From contig NZ_CP085253.1 in NCBI RefSeq assembly GCF_044872765.1, positions 2,046,001-2,110,000 of the forward strand: a stretch of 64,000 bases of DNA. The letters run 5' to 3'. Position numbers and translations under genes: made by a program. Source of the stretch: Micrococcus sp023147585 (GTDB lineage: Bacteria > Actinomycetota > Actinomycetes > Actinomycetales > Micrococcaceae). How positions within the stretch are numbered: the stretch's first letter is position 1; each line of letters opens with the position of its first letter. This document shows, in pieces, positions 26,815-34,661 of this stretch. The notes beneath the pieces were generated by a model. That model was not told the origin of the DNA and did no database searches. It worked only from the letters and a program-made list of their open reading frames with translations.

Positions 26815-26860
26815 GCGCTTTCGAACGTGAGATAGGCCCTATCTCACGTTCGAAAGCGCT
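26788..26860. repeat. 47-nt near-perfect palindrome plus a third copy of CTTTCGAACGTGA
   Basis: 26814-26836 and 26838-26860 are exact 23-bp inverted arms around one base. The core CTTTCGAACGTGA also occurs as a direct copy at 26788-26800, inside the 3' end of the transporter gene. It lies between convergent genes and could be a bidirectional terminator, but the extra copy suggests a repeat family. Confidence 0.75.
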
Positions 26861-26875
26861 CGGGCGTGCGGGGCG

Positions 26876-27823
26876 TCAGCCCCGGGCCGCGCGGAAGGTG
26901 ACCTGCACCTGGACCATCGGCTTGTCGGCCACGGGGCCGCCGTCGGCGCCGACCGGCACGAGGTCCACGTCCACGAGGCGCAACGACCGGCCGGCGTGCC
27001 GCACCCGCGTGAGGGCGATCATCTCGCCATGGCCCGGGCGCACGAACACCACGCGCACGGCCTGGACGTCATAGCGCTCGCGGTCCGGCATGGCCGCCTG
27101 CGCGGCGGTGACCGCCCGCAGGGTCAGGGCACCGCCGTGCACCGCACCGGAGGGGTTGGCCAGCTCGGGCTTGGGGGCGAAGCGGGCGCCCGGGGTCGCC
27201 GCGGCGGCGACGGCGGGGCGCACGTCCCGCTCGGCCGGAGCCAACGACGCCGGGCGGGCGGCCAGCAGAGCCGGCATGGGCACGCGGGTCTCGGCTCCGC
27301 GGGGCAGTCGTCCGGCAGCAACGAACTCGGCCATCCGCTCCGGCGCCCCGGTGGGCACCGCCTGGAACCATCCGGTCGCCTCGACCACGCGGCGTCCGTC
27401 GGCGTCCTCGAGCCAGGCCCGGGCCACGCCACCCCCCGCATCCCAGCTCAGCGGGCGGGTCCAGCACTCCAGCAGCGGGCCGTCGTCGTCCCCGGCGGCG
27501 ACGGCCGCGGCGTCGAAGGCGGGCAGCGGGCCGAGCACGTTGACCTGCAGCTCGGTGGTGACCACGGCCTCGATGTCCCGCGCCGCGTGGTGCACGGCCA
27601 CCGCGGTGGCGTTGTCCATGATCACGGTGGCCGCCGCGCCAGTGGGCCGCCCGTCCAGGTCGAGGCACCAGGGTCCGACCTCGAACGCTGCCGGGTTGAG
27701 GGCGCCGTCCCGCGCGCTCATCAGGGCATGACGACGGATGCCGAACAGCTGCTCCGTGCGTCCGGAGGCGTGGGAGCGGGGGCCGGTGGGCGAGTCCGCG
27801 GTGGGGCTGGTGGTGGTCTGCAC
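26876..27823 (-). CDS. Acyl-CoA thioesterase-like double hot-dog protein
   Basis: 315 residues with two hot-dog-like halves. The first contains the PaaI-type stretch GRPTGAAATVIMDNATAVAVHHA and VVTTELQVNVLGPLP; the second contains ELANPSGAVHGGALTLRAVTAAQAAMP, with the usual N-P-x-G-x-x-H-G-G pattern. It probably hydrolyses an acyl- or aromatic acyl-CoA. The GTG at 27823 is chosen because TAGCGT (27831-27836, minus) ends 7 nt upstream, fitting a leaderless mRNA; in-frame sequence further up reads into the promoter. It is divergent from the acyl-CoA dehydrogenase remnant. Confidence 0.75.
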   Translation of the reverse strand: MQTTTSPTADSPTGPRSHASGRTEQLFGIRRHALMSARDGALNPAAFEVGPWCLDLDGRPTGAAATVIMDNATAVAVHHAARDIEAVVTTELQVNVLGPLPAFDAAAVAAGDDDGPLLECWTRPLSWDAGGGVARAWLEDADGRRVVEATGWFQAVPTGAPERMAEFVAAGRLPRGAETRVPMPALLAARPASLAPAERDVRPAVAAAATPGARFAPKPELANPSGAVHGGALTLRAVTAAQAAMPDRERYDVQAVRVVFVRPGHGEMIALTRVRHAGRSLRLVDVDLVPVGADGGPVADKPMVQVQVTFRAARG

Positions 27824-27867
27824 GGGCAGAACGCTAGCCCACGGCCCGGCGGTGACACGGCAGATCA

Positions 27868-27879
27868 TTGGATGTCCTA
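27868..27879. promoter_or_regulatory. Palindromic operator TTGGATGTCCTA
   Basis: This is the fourth example of the site seen at 25330, 32784 and 36553. It lies between the thioesterase gene and the acyl-CoA dehydrogenase remnant. On the plus strand TTGGAT could be a -35, with a weak GACAGT box 19 nt further on. Confidence 0.55.
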
Positions 27880-27904
27880 TTATCGTGGTGACGACAGTCA
27901 CACC

Positions 27905-28122
27905 ATGACCCGGACACCGTGCGCCTGTGCGCCATGGCCAAGCTCGTGGCCACCGAGTCCGGCTACGAGGCCGCCGACACCGCCCTGCAGCTGCACGGCG
28001 GCTACGGCTACCTGCACGAGTACGGCGTGGAGAAGCTCGTCCGGGACCTGCGCGTGCACCGGATCCTCGAGGGCTCGAACGAGATCATGCGCATGATCGT
28101 GGGCCGCGGCCTGATCGGCTGA
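27905..28122 (+). pseudogene. Remnant of an acyl-CoA dehydrogenase (C-terminal ~70 residues only)
   Basis: From about 27907 the plus strand encodes DPDTVRLCAMAKLVATESGY, then EAADTALQLHGGYGYLHEYG, LVRDLRVHRILEGSNEIMRM and a closing IVGRGLIG: the exact C-terminal helix bundle of an acyl-CoA dehydrogenase, with the FAD-contacting QLHGGYGY and EGSNEI. The other ~310 residues are missing. A start-like ATGACC at 27905-27910 is out of frame with the fragment, so an internal deletion just after the start codon plus a frameshift explains the structure. Beside enzymes for valine degradation, the lost gene was probably an isobutyryl-CoA dehydrogenase; that identity is inference. Confidence 0.85.
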
Positions 28123-28154
28123 GACCGGGGGCCCGCCCGGTCGCCCCCCACAGC

Positions 28155-28195
28155 ACGGCGCCCCGCGGTCACCACACGTGACCACGGGGCGCCGT
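28155..28195. terminator. Hairpin between the remnant and the valine-type operon
   Basis: 18-bp arms (28155-28172 and 28178-28195) with one mismatch and a 5-nt loop lie 14 bp beyond the stop of the four-gene minus-strand operon. It also follows the plus-strand remnant, so it can act both ways. Confidence 0.8.
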
Positions 28196-28209
28196 CCGTC
28201 GGGGCGGGC

Positions 28210-29397
28210 TCAGCCGAGCTGCAGCGGGTCCACCCCGGACACGGGCTCGAAGTGCCTGGCCACGTCCTCGGCCGAGACGTCCTCGAGCCGGGCCGGACTC
28301 CACGTCGGTTCCTTGTCCTTGTCCACGAGCAGCGCGCGGATGCCCTCGGCCATGTCCGGCTCGCGCATCAGGTGGGTGCCGATCGTGAACTCCTGGCGCA
28401 GCGCGTCGGCCACGGTCAGGTCCGCCCCGCGCGCGGCCAACCGGCGCTGGGCCTCATGGGCCACGGCGACGGCGGTCGGCGACTTGGTGCGGATGGCCTC
28501 GGCGGCCTTCCCCGCGGCCTCGGCGTGCTCCCCGCCCGCGGCGGCGCGCTCGTCCAGGGTGGCGAGGACCTCGGCGGCCGTCTCCCGGCCGTAGGCGTCC
28601 TCGATCCACTCGCGGCCGGCCACGAGGGCGGAGGCGGGCCGCTCGCCCTCGGCCACGGCGAAGCGAGCGAGCACCTCATCGGCGGCGGCGAAGGCGGCCT
28701 CATCGCGCGTGCCCGCGCCCTCGGCCGGGGCGAGGGCACCGAGTGCCCCGGCGAGCGCCTGCTCGAGCTCGTCCAGCCGGGCGGACTCCACGAAGACGTC
28801 CGCCAGGCCCAGGGCCACCGCGTCGGACCCGGAGGCGTGCGCCGAGGTCGCGGCCAGGTGCCGGCCGGCCTGGAAGGGGGAGCGGGCCAGGTGGAACGAG
28901 CCGCCGACGTCGGGGGTGAACCCGATCGCCGTCTCGGGCATGCCGGCGCGGGTGCGCTCGGTGGCCACGCGGTGGGAGCCGTGCACGGACACGCCCATGC
29001 CGCCGCCCAGGACGATGCCGTCCATGAAGGCCACGTACGGCTTGGGGTAGGTGGCGATGCGCTCGTTCATCGCGTACTCGTCGCGGAAGAACTGCTCGGC
29101 CTCCGCGAACCGCCCGGCCAGGAGGGAGGCGCGCAGGGAGACGACGTCGCCGCCGGCGCACAGCCCCTTCTCGCCGGCACCGCGGATCAGCACGCCGCGC
29201 ACGGCGGGGTCCGCGGCCCAGTCGGTCAGGGCTGCGTCGATCGTCTGGACCATGTCCTGCGTCAGCGCGTTCAGGGCGCGCGGACGGTTCAGCGTGATGC
29301 GGCCGAGGCCGTCGCGGACCTCGAGGAGCACATCGCCCGCCGCGCCCTCCCGTGCGGCCGCGGGGGCCGTCGTCGCGGTGGTCTGCGCGTCGCTCAT
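28210..29397 (-). CDS. 3-hydroxyisobutyryl-CoA hydrolase (HIBCH-like)
   Basis: 395 residues of the crotonase superfamily. Family marks are LNRPRALNALT, GAGEKGLCAGGDVVSLR (oxyanion hole), YPKPYVAFMDGIVLGGGMGVSVHGSHRVATERT, MPETAIGFTPDVGGSFHLAR, and the long C-terminal helical part with FTIGTHLMREPDMAEGIRALLVDKDKEPTW. The extra length over enoyl-CoA hydratases and the PE-x-x-IGF-x-PD-x-GG pattern fit HIBYL-CoA hydrolase of valine catabolism. Its ATG overlaps the stop of the enoyl-CoA hydratase gene (ATGA); it is the last gene of the operon. Confidence 0.9.
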   Translation of the reverse strand: MSDAQTTATTAPAAAREGAAGDVLLEVRDGLGRITLNRPRALNALTQDMVQTIDAALTDWAADPAVRGVLIRGAGEKGLCAGGDVVSLRASLLAGRFAEAEQFFRDEYAMNERIATYPKPYVAFMDGIVLGGGMGVSVHGSHRVATERTRAGMPETAIGFTPDVGGSFHLARSPFQAGRHLAATSAHASGSDAVALGLADVFVESARLDELEQALAGALGALAPAEGAGTRDEAAFAAADEVLARFAVAEGERPASALVAGREWIEDAYGRETAAEVLATLDERAAAGGEHAEAAGKAAEAIRTKSPTAVAVAHEAQRRLAARGADLTVADALRQEFTIGTHLMREPDMAEGIRALLVDKDKEPTWSPARLEDVSAEDVARHFEPVSGVDPLQLG

Positions 29398-30191
29398 CGG
29401 TGCTGCCACCCCGCCTCGCGCTTGGACACGAACGCGTCCATGCCCTCCTTCTGGTCCGCCGTGGCGAACGCGGCGTGGAACACGCGGCGCTCGAAGGCGA
29501 TGCCCTGGGCAAGGGTGGTCTCGAACGCGGCGTTGACGGCCTCCTTGGCCATCCAGGAGGCCGACTTGGACTTGGACGCGATGGTCGCGGCCACCTCCAG
29601 CGCCTCCTCGAGGGCCTTCTCGTCGGCCACCACGCGGGAGACCAGGCCGATGCGCTCGGCCTCCTCCGCCCCGACCATGCGGCCGGTGAGGATCATGTCC
29701 ATCGCCTTGGCCTTCCCGACGGCGCGGGTCAGGCGCTGCGAGCCGCCCATGCCGGGGATGACGCCGAGATTGATCTCCGGCTGGCCGAGCTTCGCGCCCT
29801 CGCCGGCGATCAGCACGTCCGCCATCATCGCGAGCTCGCAGCCGCCGCCGAGCGCGTAGCCGGTCACGCACGCCACGATGGGGGTGCGGGCACGGGTGAG
29901 CCCGTCCCAGCCGGCGAACCAGTCGGCCGCGTACATCTCCGAGAAGTCCTTGGTGGCCATCTCCTTGATGTCCGCACCGGCGGCGAACGCCTTGGGGGAG
30001 CCGGAGAGCAGGATCGCCCCGATCTCCGGGTCGGTGTCCAGCTCCTGCACCGCCGCGACGACGGCACGCATCGTCGCCTCGTTCAGCGCGTTCAGGGCCT
30101 TCGGCCGGTTCAGGCGGATGTGGCCGACCCGGCCCTGCCGCTCGACGATGATCGGCGACGCGGCGCCGTCGGGGGTGGTCTGCTCGCTCAT
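29394..30191 (-). CDS. Enoyl-CoA hydratase
   Basis: 265 residues. Crotonase motifs are LNRPKALNALN, GSPKAFAAGADIKEMA (oxyanion hole), TPIVACVTGYALGGGCELAMMADVLIAGEGAKLGQPEINLGVIPGMGGSQRL with the catalytic Glu pair, and MDAFVSKREAGWQHR at the end. It would hydrate methacrylyl-CoA or short enoyl-CoAs. The start overlaps the mmsB stop by 4 bp (ATGA) and its own stop overlaps the hydrolase start, so translation is tightly coupled. Confidence 0.93.
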   Translation of the reverse strand: MSEQTTPDGAASPIIVERQGRVGHIRLNRPKALNALNEATMRAVVAAVQELDTDPEIGAILLSGSPKAFAAGADIKEMATKDFSEMYAADWFAGWDGLTRARTPIVACVTGYALGGGCELAMMADVLIAGEGAKLGQPEINLGVIPGMGGSQRLTRAVGKAKAMDMILTGRMVGAEEAERIGLVSRVVADEKALEEALEVAATIASKSKSASWMAKEAVNAAFETTLAQGIAFERRVFHAAFATADQKEGMDAFVSKREAGWQHR

Positions 30192-31105
30192 GCCTCGCTC
30201 CTGTCCGTGTGTGATGCTCGGATGTCCTCGATGATGCCGGAGAAGTCGCGCTCGGCTCCATCCCCGGCCGCGTACTCGGCGTACTTGGCCTGCGCGAGGC
30301 GGCCCATGTCCGCCGCCACGCCCTGCTGGTCCAGGGCCTGCAGGGCGAGGCCGAGGTCCTTGGACATGAGGGCGCCGGCGAAGCCCGGCCGGTAGTCGCG
30401 GTTCGCGGGGGAGCCCGGCACCGGGCCGGGCACGGGGCAGTTGGTGGTGAGCGCCCAGCACTGCCCGGAGGCCTGGCTCATCACGTCGTAGAGGGCCTGG
30501 TGGTCCAGGCCGAGGCGCTCGCCGAGCACGAAGGCCTCGGCCACGGCGATCTGCGTGACGCCCAGGACCATGTTGTTGCAGATCTTCGCCGCCTGGCCCA
30601 GCCCGGACCCGCCGCAGTGCACGATCCGCCCGCCCATCACCTCGAGCAGCGGCAGCACCTCGGCGTGCACGTCGTCGTCGGCGCCGACCATGAACGCGAG
30701 CGTCCCGGCCTCGGCGCCCACCTGGCCGCCCGAGACGGGCGCGTCGGCGGCCCGCATGCCCGCGGCCACGGCCGCCTCGGCGGCCTCGCGGGCCTCCGCC
30801 ACGTCGATCGTGGAGCAGTCCAGGAACACGGTGCCCGGGCGGGCGGCGCCGAGCAGCCCCGGCGCGTCGCCCCGGCCCCGGTACACGTCCAGGACGAGGC
30901 GCCCGTGGGGCAGCATGGTGAGCACGACGTCGGCCTCGGCGGCCGCCGCGGCGGTGTCCGAGACGGTCTCGACGCCGGCCGCGCCGGCCTTCTCGAGCGC
31001 TGCGGGGACGAGGTCGAAGCCGAGCACGCGGTGGCCCGCGGCGGCGAGGTTGGCGGCCATGGGGCCGCCCATGTGGCCGAGGCCGAGGAACAGGACGGTG
31101 GTCAT
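30188..31105 (-). CDS. mmsB: 3-hydroxyisobutyrate dehydrogenase
   Basis: 305 residues. The Rossmann start VLFLGLGHMGGPMAANLAAAGH is typical, followed by the substrate-binding ADAPVSGGQVGAEAGTLAFMVG and the catalytic-Lys region GQAAKICNNMVLGVTQIAVAEA, then DYRPGFAGALMSKDLGLAL. It oxidises 3-hydroxyisobutyrate to methylmalonate semialdehyde with NAD. The ATG at 31105 has GAGGATCC upstream. It sits 39 bp after mmsA and overlaps the enoyl-CoA hydratase gene. Confidence 0.94.
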   Translation of the reverse strand: MTTVLFLGLGHMGGPMAANLAAAGHRVLGFDLVPAALEKAGAAGVETVSDTAAAAAEADVVLTMLPHGRLVLDVYRGRGDAPGLLGAARPGTVFLDCSTIDVAEAREAAEAAVAAGMRAADAPVSGGQVGAEAGTLAFMVGADDDVHAEVLPLLEVMGGRIVHCGGSGLGQAAKICNNMVLGVTQIAVAEAFVLGERLGLDHQALYDVMSQASGQCWALTTNCPVPGPVPGSPANRDYRPGFAGALMSKDLGLALQALDQQGVAADMGRLAQAKYAEYAAGDGAERDFSGIIEDIRASHTDRSEA

Positions 31106-31144
31106 GGGGATCCTCCGGGTCGGGGTGGGTGCGTGAGGGGCGGG

Positions 31145-32659
31145 TCAGGACCCGGCGGGCATCACGAAGCTGGCGCCCTCGCGGTTGCCCGAGGGCCAGC
31201 GCGTGGTGATCGTCTTGGTCTTGGTGTAGAACTTCAGCCCGTCCGTACCGTGCTGGTTGAGGTCGCCGAAGCCGGACGCCTTCCAGCCGCCGAACGTGTA
31301 GTACGCGACCGGCACGGGGATCGGCACGTTCACGCCGACCATGCCGACCTCCACGCGGGTGGTGAAGTCGCGGGCCGTGTCTCCGTCGCGGGTGAAGATG
31401 GCCACGCCGTTGCCGTACTCGTGCTCGTTCGGCAGGGCGAGGGCGTCCTCGTAGTCCTTCGCGCGGACCACGCAGAGCACGGGGCCGAAGATCTCCTCGC
31501 GGTAGATCCGCATGTCCGGGCTCACGCGGTCGAACAGGGTGGCGCCCACGTAGAAGCCGTCCTCGTGGCCCTCGACGACGACGCCGCGGCCGTCCTCGAC
31601 CAGCTCGGCGCCCTCCTCGACGCCCGAGGCGATGCACTCCTCGATGCGGCGCTGCGCGTCCTTCGAGACGACGGGCCCGAAGTCCGAGGACTCCTCCAGC
31701 GACGGACCGACCCTCAGGCCCTCCATGCGCTCGCGGAGCAGGGCCACGAGGCGGTCGGCGGTCTCCTCCCCGACGGGGACGGCCACGGACAGGGCCATGC
31801 AGCGCTCGCCGGCGGAGCCGAACGCGGCGCCGATCAGGGCGTCCGCGGCCATCTCGAGGTCCGCGTCCGGCATGATCACGGCGTGGTTCTTGGCCCCGCC
31901 GAAGCACTGGGCGCGCTTGCCCATGCGGGCGGCGTGCTCGTAGATGGACTGGGCGATCGGGGTGGAGCCCACGAAGCCCACGGCCTTCACGCGCGGGTCC
32001 TCGATGAGGGTGTCCACCGCGAGCTTGTCCCCGTGCACCACGTTGAGGGTGCCCTCGGGCATGCCGGCCTCGAGGGCCAGCTCGGCCAGGCGCACCGGCA
32101 CGGAGGGGTCGCGCTCGGAGGGCTTGAGGATGAACGCGTTGCCCGCGGCCAGCGCGATGCCGGCCTTCCACAGGGGGATCATCGCGGGGAAGTTGAAGGG
32201 GGTGATGCCCACGACCACGCCGAGGGGCTGGCGGATGGAGTGCACGTCCACGCCGCGGCCGACCTCGGAGGAGAACTCGCCCTTGAGCAGGTGCGGCGCG
32301 CCGGCGGCGAACTCGACCACCTCGACGCCGCGCTGGATGTCGCCGCGGGCGTCCGGGACGGTCTTGCCGTGCTCCTGGGCCAGGGTCCGGGCCAGCTCGT
32401 CCGCGTGCGCGTTGATCAGGTCCACCCAGCGCAGCAGGATGCGGGCGCGGCGCTGCGGGTTGAGGCGGGACCAGGCCTGGAACCCCTGCTCCGCGGAGGC
32501 GACGGCGGCCACCACCTCCTCCTTCGTGGCCAGCGGCACGCGTCCGGCCACCTGCCCGAGGGCCGGGTGGTACACGTCGCCGAAGCGGCCGGACTCGCCG
32601 TCGGTGCGGCGTCCGTGCACGAAGTGGGGGATCACGGGGGTGGAGGTCTCGAGGGACAT
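31145..32659 (-). CDS. mmsA: Methylmalonate-semialdehyde dehydrogenase (CoA-acylating)
   Basis: 504 residues of the ALDH family. MMSDH marks are PLGVVVGITPFNFPAMIPLWKAGIALAAGNAFILKPSE, KAVGFVGSTPIAQSIYEHAA, CFGGAKNHAVIMPDADLEMAADAL, the nucleophile Cys in FGSAGERCMALS, and the C-terminal VPIPVPVAYYTFGGWKASGFGD. It converts methylmalonate semialdehyde to propionyl-CoA. The ATG at 32659 has AGGAG upstream. It heads a four-gene valine-type operon with a well-formed promoter at 32767-32795. Confidence 0.95.
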   Translation of the reverse strand: MSLETSTPVIPHFVHGRRTDGESGRFGDVYHPALGQVAGRVPLATKEEVVAAVASAEQGFQAWSRLNPQRRARILLRWVDLINAHADELARTLAQEHGKTVPDARGDIQRGVEVVEFAAGAPHLLKGEFSSEVGRGVDVHSIRQPLGVVVGITPFNFPAMIPLWKAGIALAAGNAFILKPSERDPSVPVRLAELALEAGMPEGTLNVVHGDKLAVDTLIEDPRVKAVGFVGSTPIAQSIYEHAARMGKRAQCFGGAKNHAVIMPDADLEMAADALIGAAFGSAGERCMALSVAVPVGEETADRLVALLRERMEGLRVGPSLEESSDFGPVVSKDAQRRIEECIASGVEEGAELVEDGRGVVVEGHEDGFYVGATLFDRVSPDMRIYREEIFGPVLCVVRAKDYEDALALPNEHEYGNGVAIFTRDGDTARDFTTRVEVGMVGVNVPIPVPVAYYTFGGWKASGFGDLNQHGTDGLKFYTKTKTITTRWPSGNREGASFVMPAGS

Positions 32660-32742
32660 GGTGGCGGCTCCTGAAGCGATGGTCGAGGCGGTGGAGGTCG
32701 GTCCCGGGAGCCCGGAGCTGGCGCTGCCGCGGGGCCGTGCGG

Positions 32743-32795
32743 TGTGATCTGGATGACGTTGCCGCTAATCTATGGCGAGAACGTAGGACATGCAA
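32743..32795 (-). promoter_or_regulatory. mmsA promoter with shared operator and CRP-like site
   Basis: On the minus strand -35 TTGCAT (32790-32795) and -10 TAGATT (32767-32772) have a 17-nt spacer. The palindromic site TAGGACATGCAA (32784-32795, plus strand) covers the -35. TGTGATCTGGATGACG (32743-32758, plus strand), 13 of 16 to the CRP consensus, lies just past the transcription start. The region also serves the divergent SDR gene. Confidence 0.7.
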
Positions 32796-32841
32796 CTATC
32801 GAACGCCGGGAGTAATCCCCGGCCCGAGGTGAGGAGCCCTC

Positions 32842-33615
32842 ATGGACCTGAAGAACGCCAGCGCCATCGTCACGGGAGGCGCCTCCGGCCTCGGCCACGC
32901 CACGGCGCGCCGGCTCGCGAAGGCGGGCGCCGCCGTCGTGGTGGTGGACCTGCCGGACCGTGAGGGGGAGACCCTCCGCGCCGACGCCGTGGCCTCCCTG
33001 GGCGAGCGGGCGCGGTTCGTCCCCGGCGACGTCTCCCAGGAGGCGGCGGCGGAGGCCGCCGTCGCCGCGGCCGCCGAGCTCGCGCCCCTGCGCGTCCTGG
33101 TCAACTGCGCCGGCGTGGCCACCCCCGGCAAGCTCGTGGGCCGCGAGGGCCCGCTGCCGGCCGAGACGCTGGCGCGCGTCCTCGCGATCAACACCGTGGG
33201 CACCGTGAACTTCATGGCCCGTGCCGCGCAGGCGATGCAGGGGCAGGAGCTGTGGGGCGAGGACCGCGGCGTGATCGTCAACACCGCCTCCGTGGCCGCC
33301 TACGACGGCCAGATCGGGCAGATCGCCTACGCCGCGTCGAAGGGCGCCGTGGTCTCGATGACCCTCCCTGCCGCGCGCGAGCTCGCCCAGAGCGCGATCC
33401 GCGTGGTGACGATCGCGCCGGGCCTGATGGAGACTCCGATGATGGCCGGCCTGCCCGAGGCCGCGCGCGAGGCGCTCGCCACGAAGACCCCGCATCCCGC
33501 CCGCCTGGGCCGCCCGGACGACTACGCCCTGCTCGTGGAGCAGATCGTGGCCAACCCGTTCCTCAACGGCGAGGTCATCCGCCTCGACGGCGCCGTGCGC
33601 CTCGAGCCCCGCTGA
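32842..33615 (+). CDS. Short-chain 3-hydroxyacyl-CoA dehydrogenase (HSD10-like)
   Basis: 257 residues. SDR motifs are TGGASGLGHA (NAD-binding, residues 11-20), NCAG, the catalytic Ser in VNTASVAAYDGQIGQIAYAASKGAV with the YxxxK of YAASK, and PGLMETPMMAGLP. The NTASVAAYDGQIGQ signature is that of type II 3-hydroxyacyl-CoA dehydrogenases, which act on 2-methyl-3-hydroxybutyryl-CoA in isoleucine breakdown. The ATG has TGAGGAG upstream. It is divergent from mmsA across a shared operator region, so co-regulation is likely. Confidence 0.9.
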   Translation: MDLKNASAIVTGGASGLGHATARRLAKAGAAVVVVDLPDREGETLRADAVASLGERARFVPGDVSQEAAAEAAVAAAAELAPLRVLVNCAGVATPGKLVGREGPLPAETLARVLAINTVGTVNFMARAAQAMQGQELWGEDRGVIVNTASVAAYDGQIGQIAYAASKGAVVSMTLPAARELAQSAIRVVTIAPGLMETPMMAGLPEAAREALATKTPHPARLGRPDDYALLVEQIVANPFLNGEVIRLDGAVRLEPR

Positions 33616-33664
33616 GCCGTCCGGCGGGGCTTGGCTGCCCGGGCGGACAACGGGGCGGGCCCGT

Positions 33665-34099
33665 TCACGAGAAGCGGACGAAGCCGCGCATGCCGCCGTG
33701 CGGGACGTCTCGGATCTCCCGGAACCCCAGGGACTCGTAGAAGGCGCGCTGCCTCTCCTCGGCGTCCGTCATGAGGATGTGCTGACGGACGGACGCGAAC
33801 GGCGCGAACGCCCTGCAGACCAGCTCGGAGGCGATCCCGCGGCGCTGGTGCTCCGGATCGACCAGCACGTCCTGCAGGTACGCGATGGTGTGGCCGTCCG
33901 AGATCACGCGGGCCAGGCCCACGAGGCGCTCGTCCCTCCACGCCGTCACCACGTGCGCCGAGCCGGCGAGCCCGCGCATCAGGGAGTCGAGGTCGTCGGT
34001 GTAGGCAGACCAGCCGACGGAGTCGTAGAGCGCCCGCACGTCCTTCGCGCCGGGGATCCTGCCGGCGGAGCAGCGGACGTCCGCGGGCGTCCCGCTCAT
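33665..34099 (-). CDS. GNAT-family N-acetyltransferase
   Basis: 144 residues. The acetyl-CoA-binding motif appears as LQDVLVDPEHQRRGIASELVCRAF (V-x-P-x-x-x-x-x-G-x-G/A), followed by ILMTDAEERQRAFYESLGFREI. Substrate unknown. The ATG at 34099 overlaps the stop of the MarR gene (ATGA), so the two are translated together. Confidence 0.88.
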   Translation of the reverse strand: MSGTPADVRCSAGRIPGAKDVRALYDSVGWSAYTDDLDSLMRGLAGSAHVVTAWRDERLVGLARVISDGHTIAYLQDVLVDPEHQRRGIASELVCRAFAPFASVRQHILMTDAEERQRAFYESLGFREIRDVPHGGMRGFVRFS

Positions 34100-34647
34100 C
34101 GGTCCCGCCCGGCCGGGCTCTCCACGCCGTCCCCGGCCTCGAAGTCCCCCGCCTGGGCGCGGAAGCGGGTGAGGATCTCGTTGAGCTGCGCGACGTCGCC
34201 GTCCTCGAAGCCCGTCTGCCCGAACACCTCCGCGTTGAGCGCCTCCGTGGCCTCCGCGGCCACCCTCGTGCCCTCGTCCGTGAGCACCAGCACGAGCGCC
34301 CGACGGTCGGACTCGTGCGGCCGGCGCTCCACGAGGCCCGCGGCCTCGAGGCGGTCCACCGCGTTGGTCACGGACGTGGGGTGCACCTGCAGGAGCGCGC
34401 TCGCCTTGGACATGAGCAGCCGCTTCTCCCGGGAGAAGTTCAGGAGGGCGAGCAGCTCGTAGCGGGCGAACGTCAGGCCGAACGGCTTGAGCACCGTCTG
34501 CGTGCGCGCCAGGAGGATCTGCTGGGCGCGCATGATCGAGGTGACCGCCGCCATCGGGGCCGCGACCTCGCCCCATCCGTGGCGCTCCCAGTTCAGGGCG
34601 GCCTCCGCGATGGGGTCCTTGGTCAGGGGCGTGCTGTTGACGGTCAT
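34096..34647 (-). CDS. MarR-family transcriptional regulator
   Basis: 183 residues with a central winged helix: FARYELLALLNFSREKRLLMSKASALLQVHPTSVTNAVDRLEAAGLVERRPHESDRRALVLVLTDEGTRVA, the classic MarR recognition helix and wing. TAGGCT at 34655-34660 (minus) ends 7 nt before the ATG, indicating its own leaderless promoter just after the acyl-CoA synthetase stop. Its position beside the synthetase/dehydrogenase pair makes it a candidate controller of the local operators, which is untested. Confidence 0.92.
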   Translation of the reverse strand: MTVNSTPLTKDPIAEAALNWERHGWGEVAAPMAAVTSIMRAQQILLARTQTVLKPFGLTFARYELLALLNFSREKRLLMSKASALLQVHPTSVTNAVDRLEAAGLVERRPHESDRRALVLVLTDEGTRVAAEATEALNAEVFGQTGFEDGDVAQLNEILTRFRAQAGDFEAGDGVESPAGRDR

Positions 34648-34661
34648 GGATTCCAGCCTAG

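Noticed and set aside
29394..32795. An 1133-codon minus-strand frame ending as the enoyl-CoA hydratase
   Set aside because: Everything before ATG 30191 is out-of-frame mmsA and mmsB sequence. Start and stop overlaps (ATGA) define the true gene.
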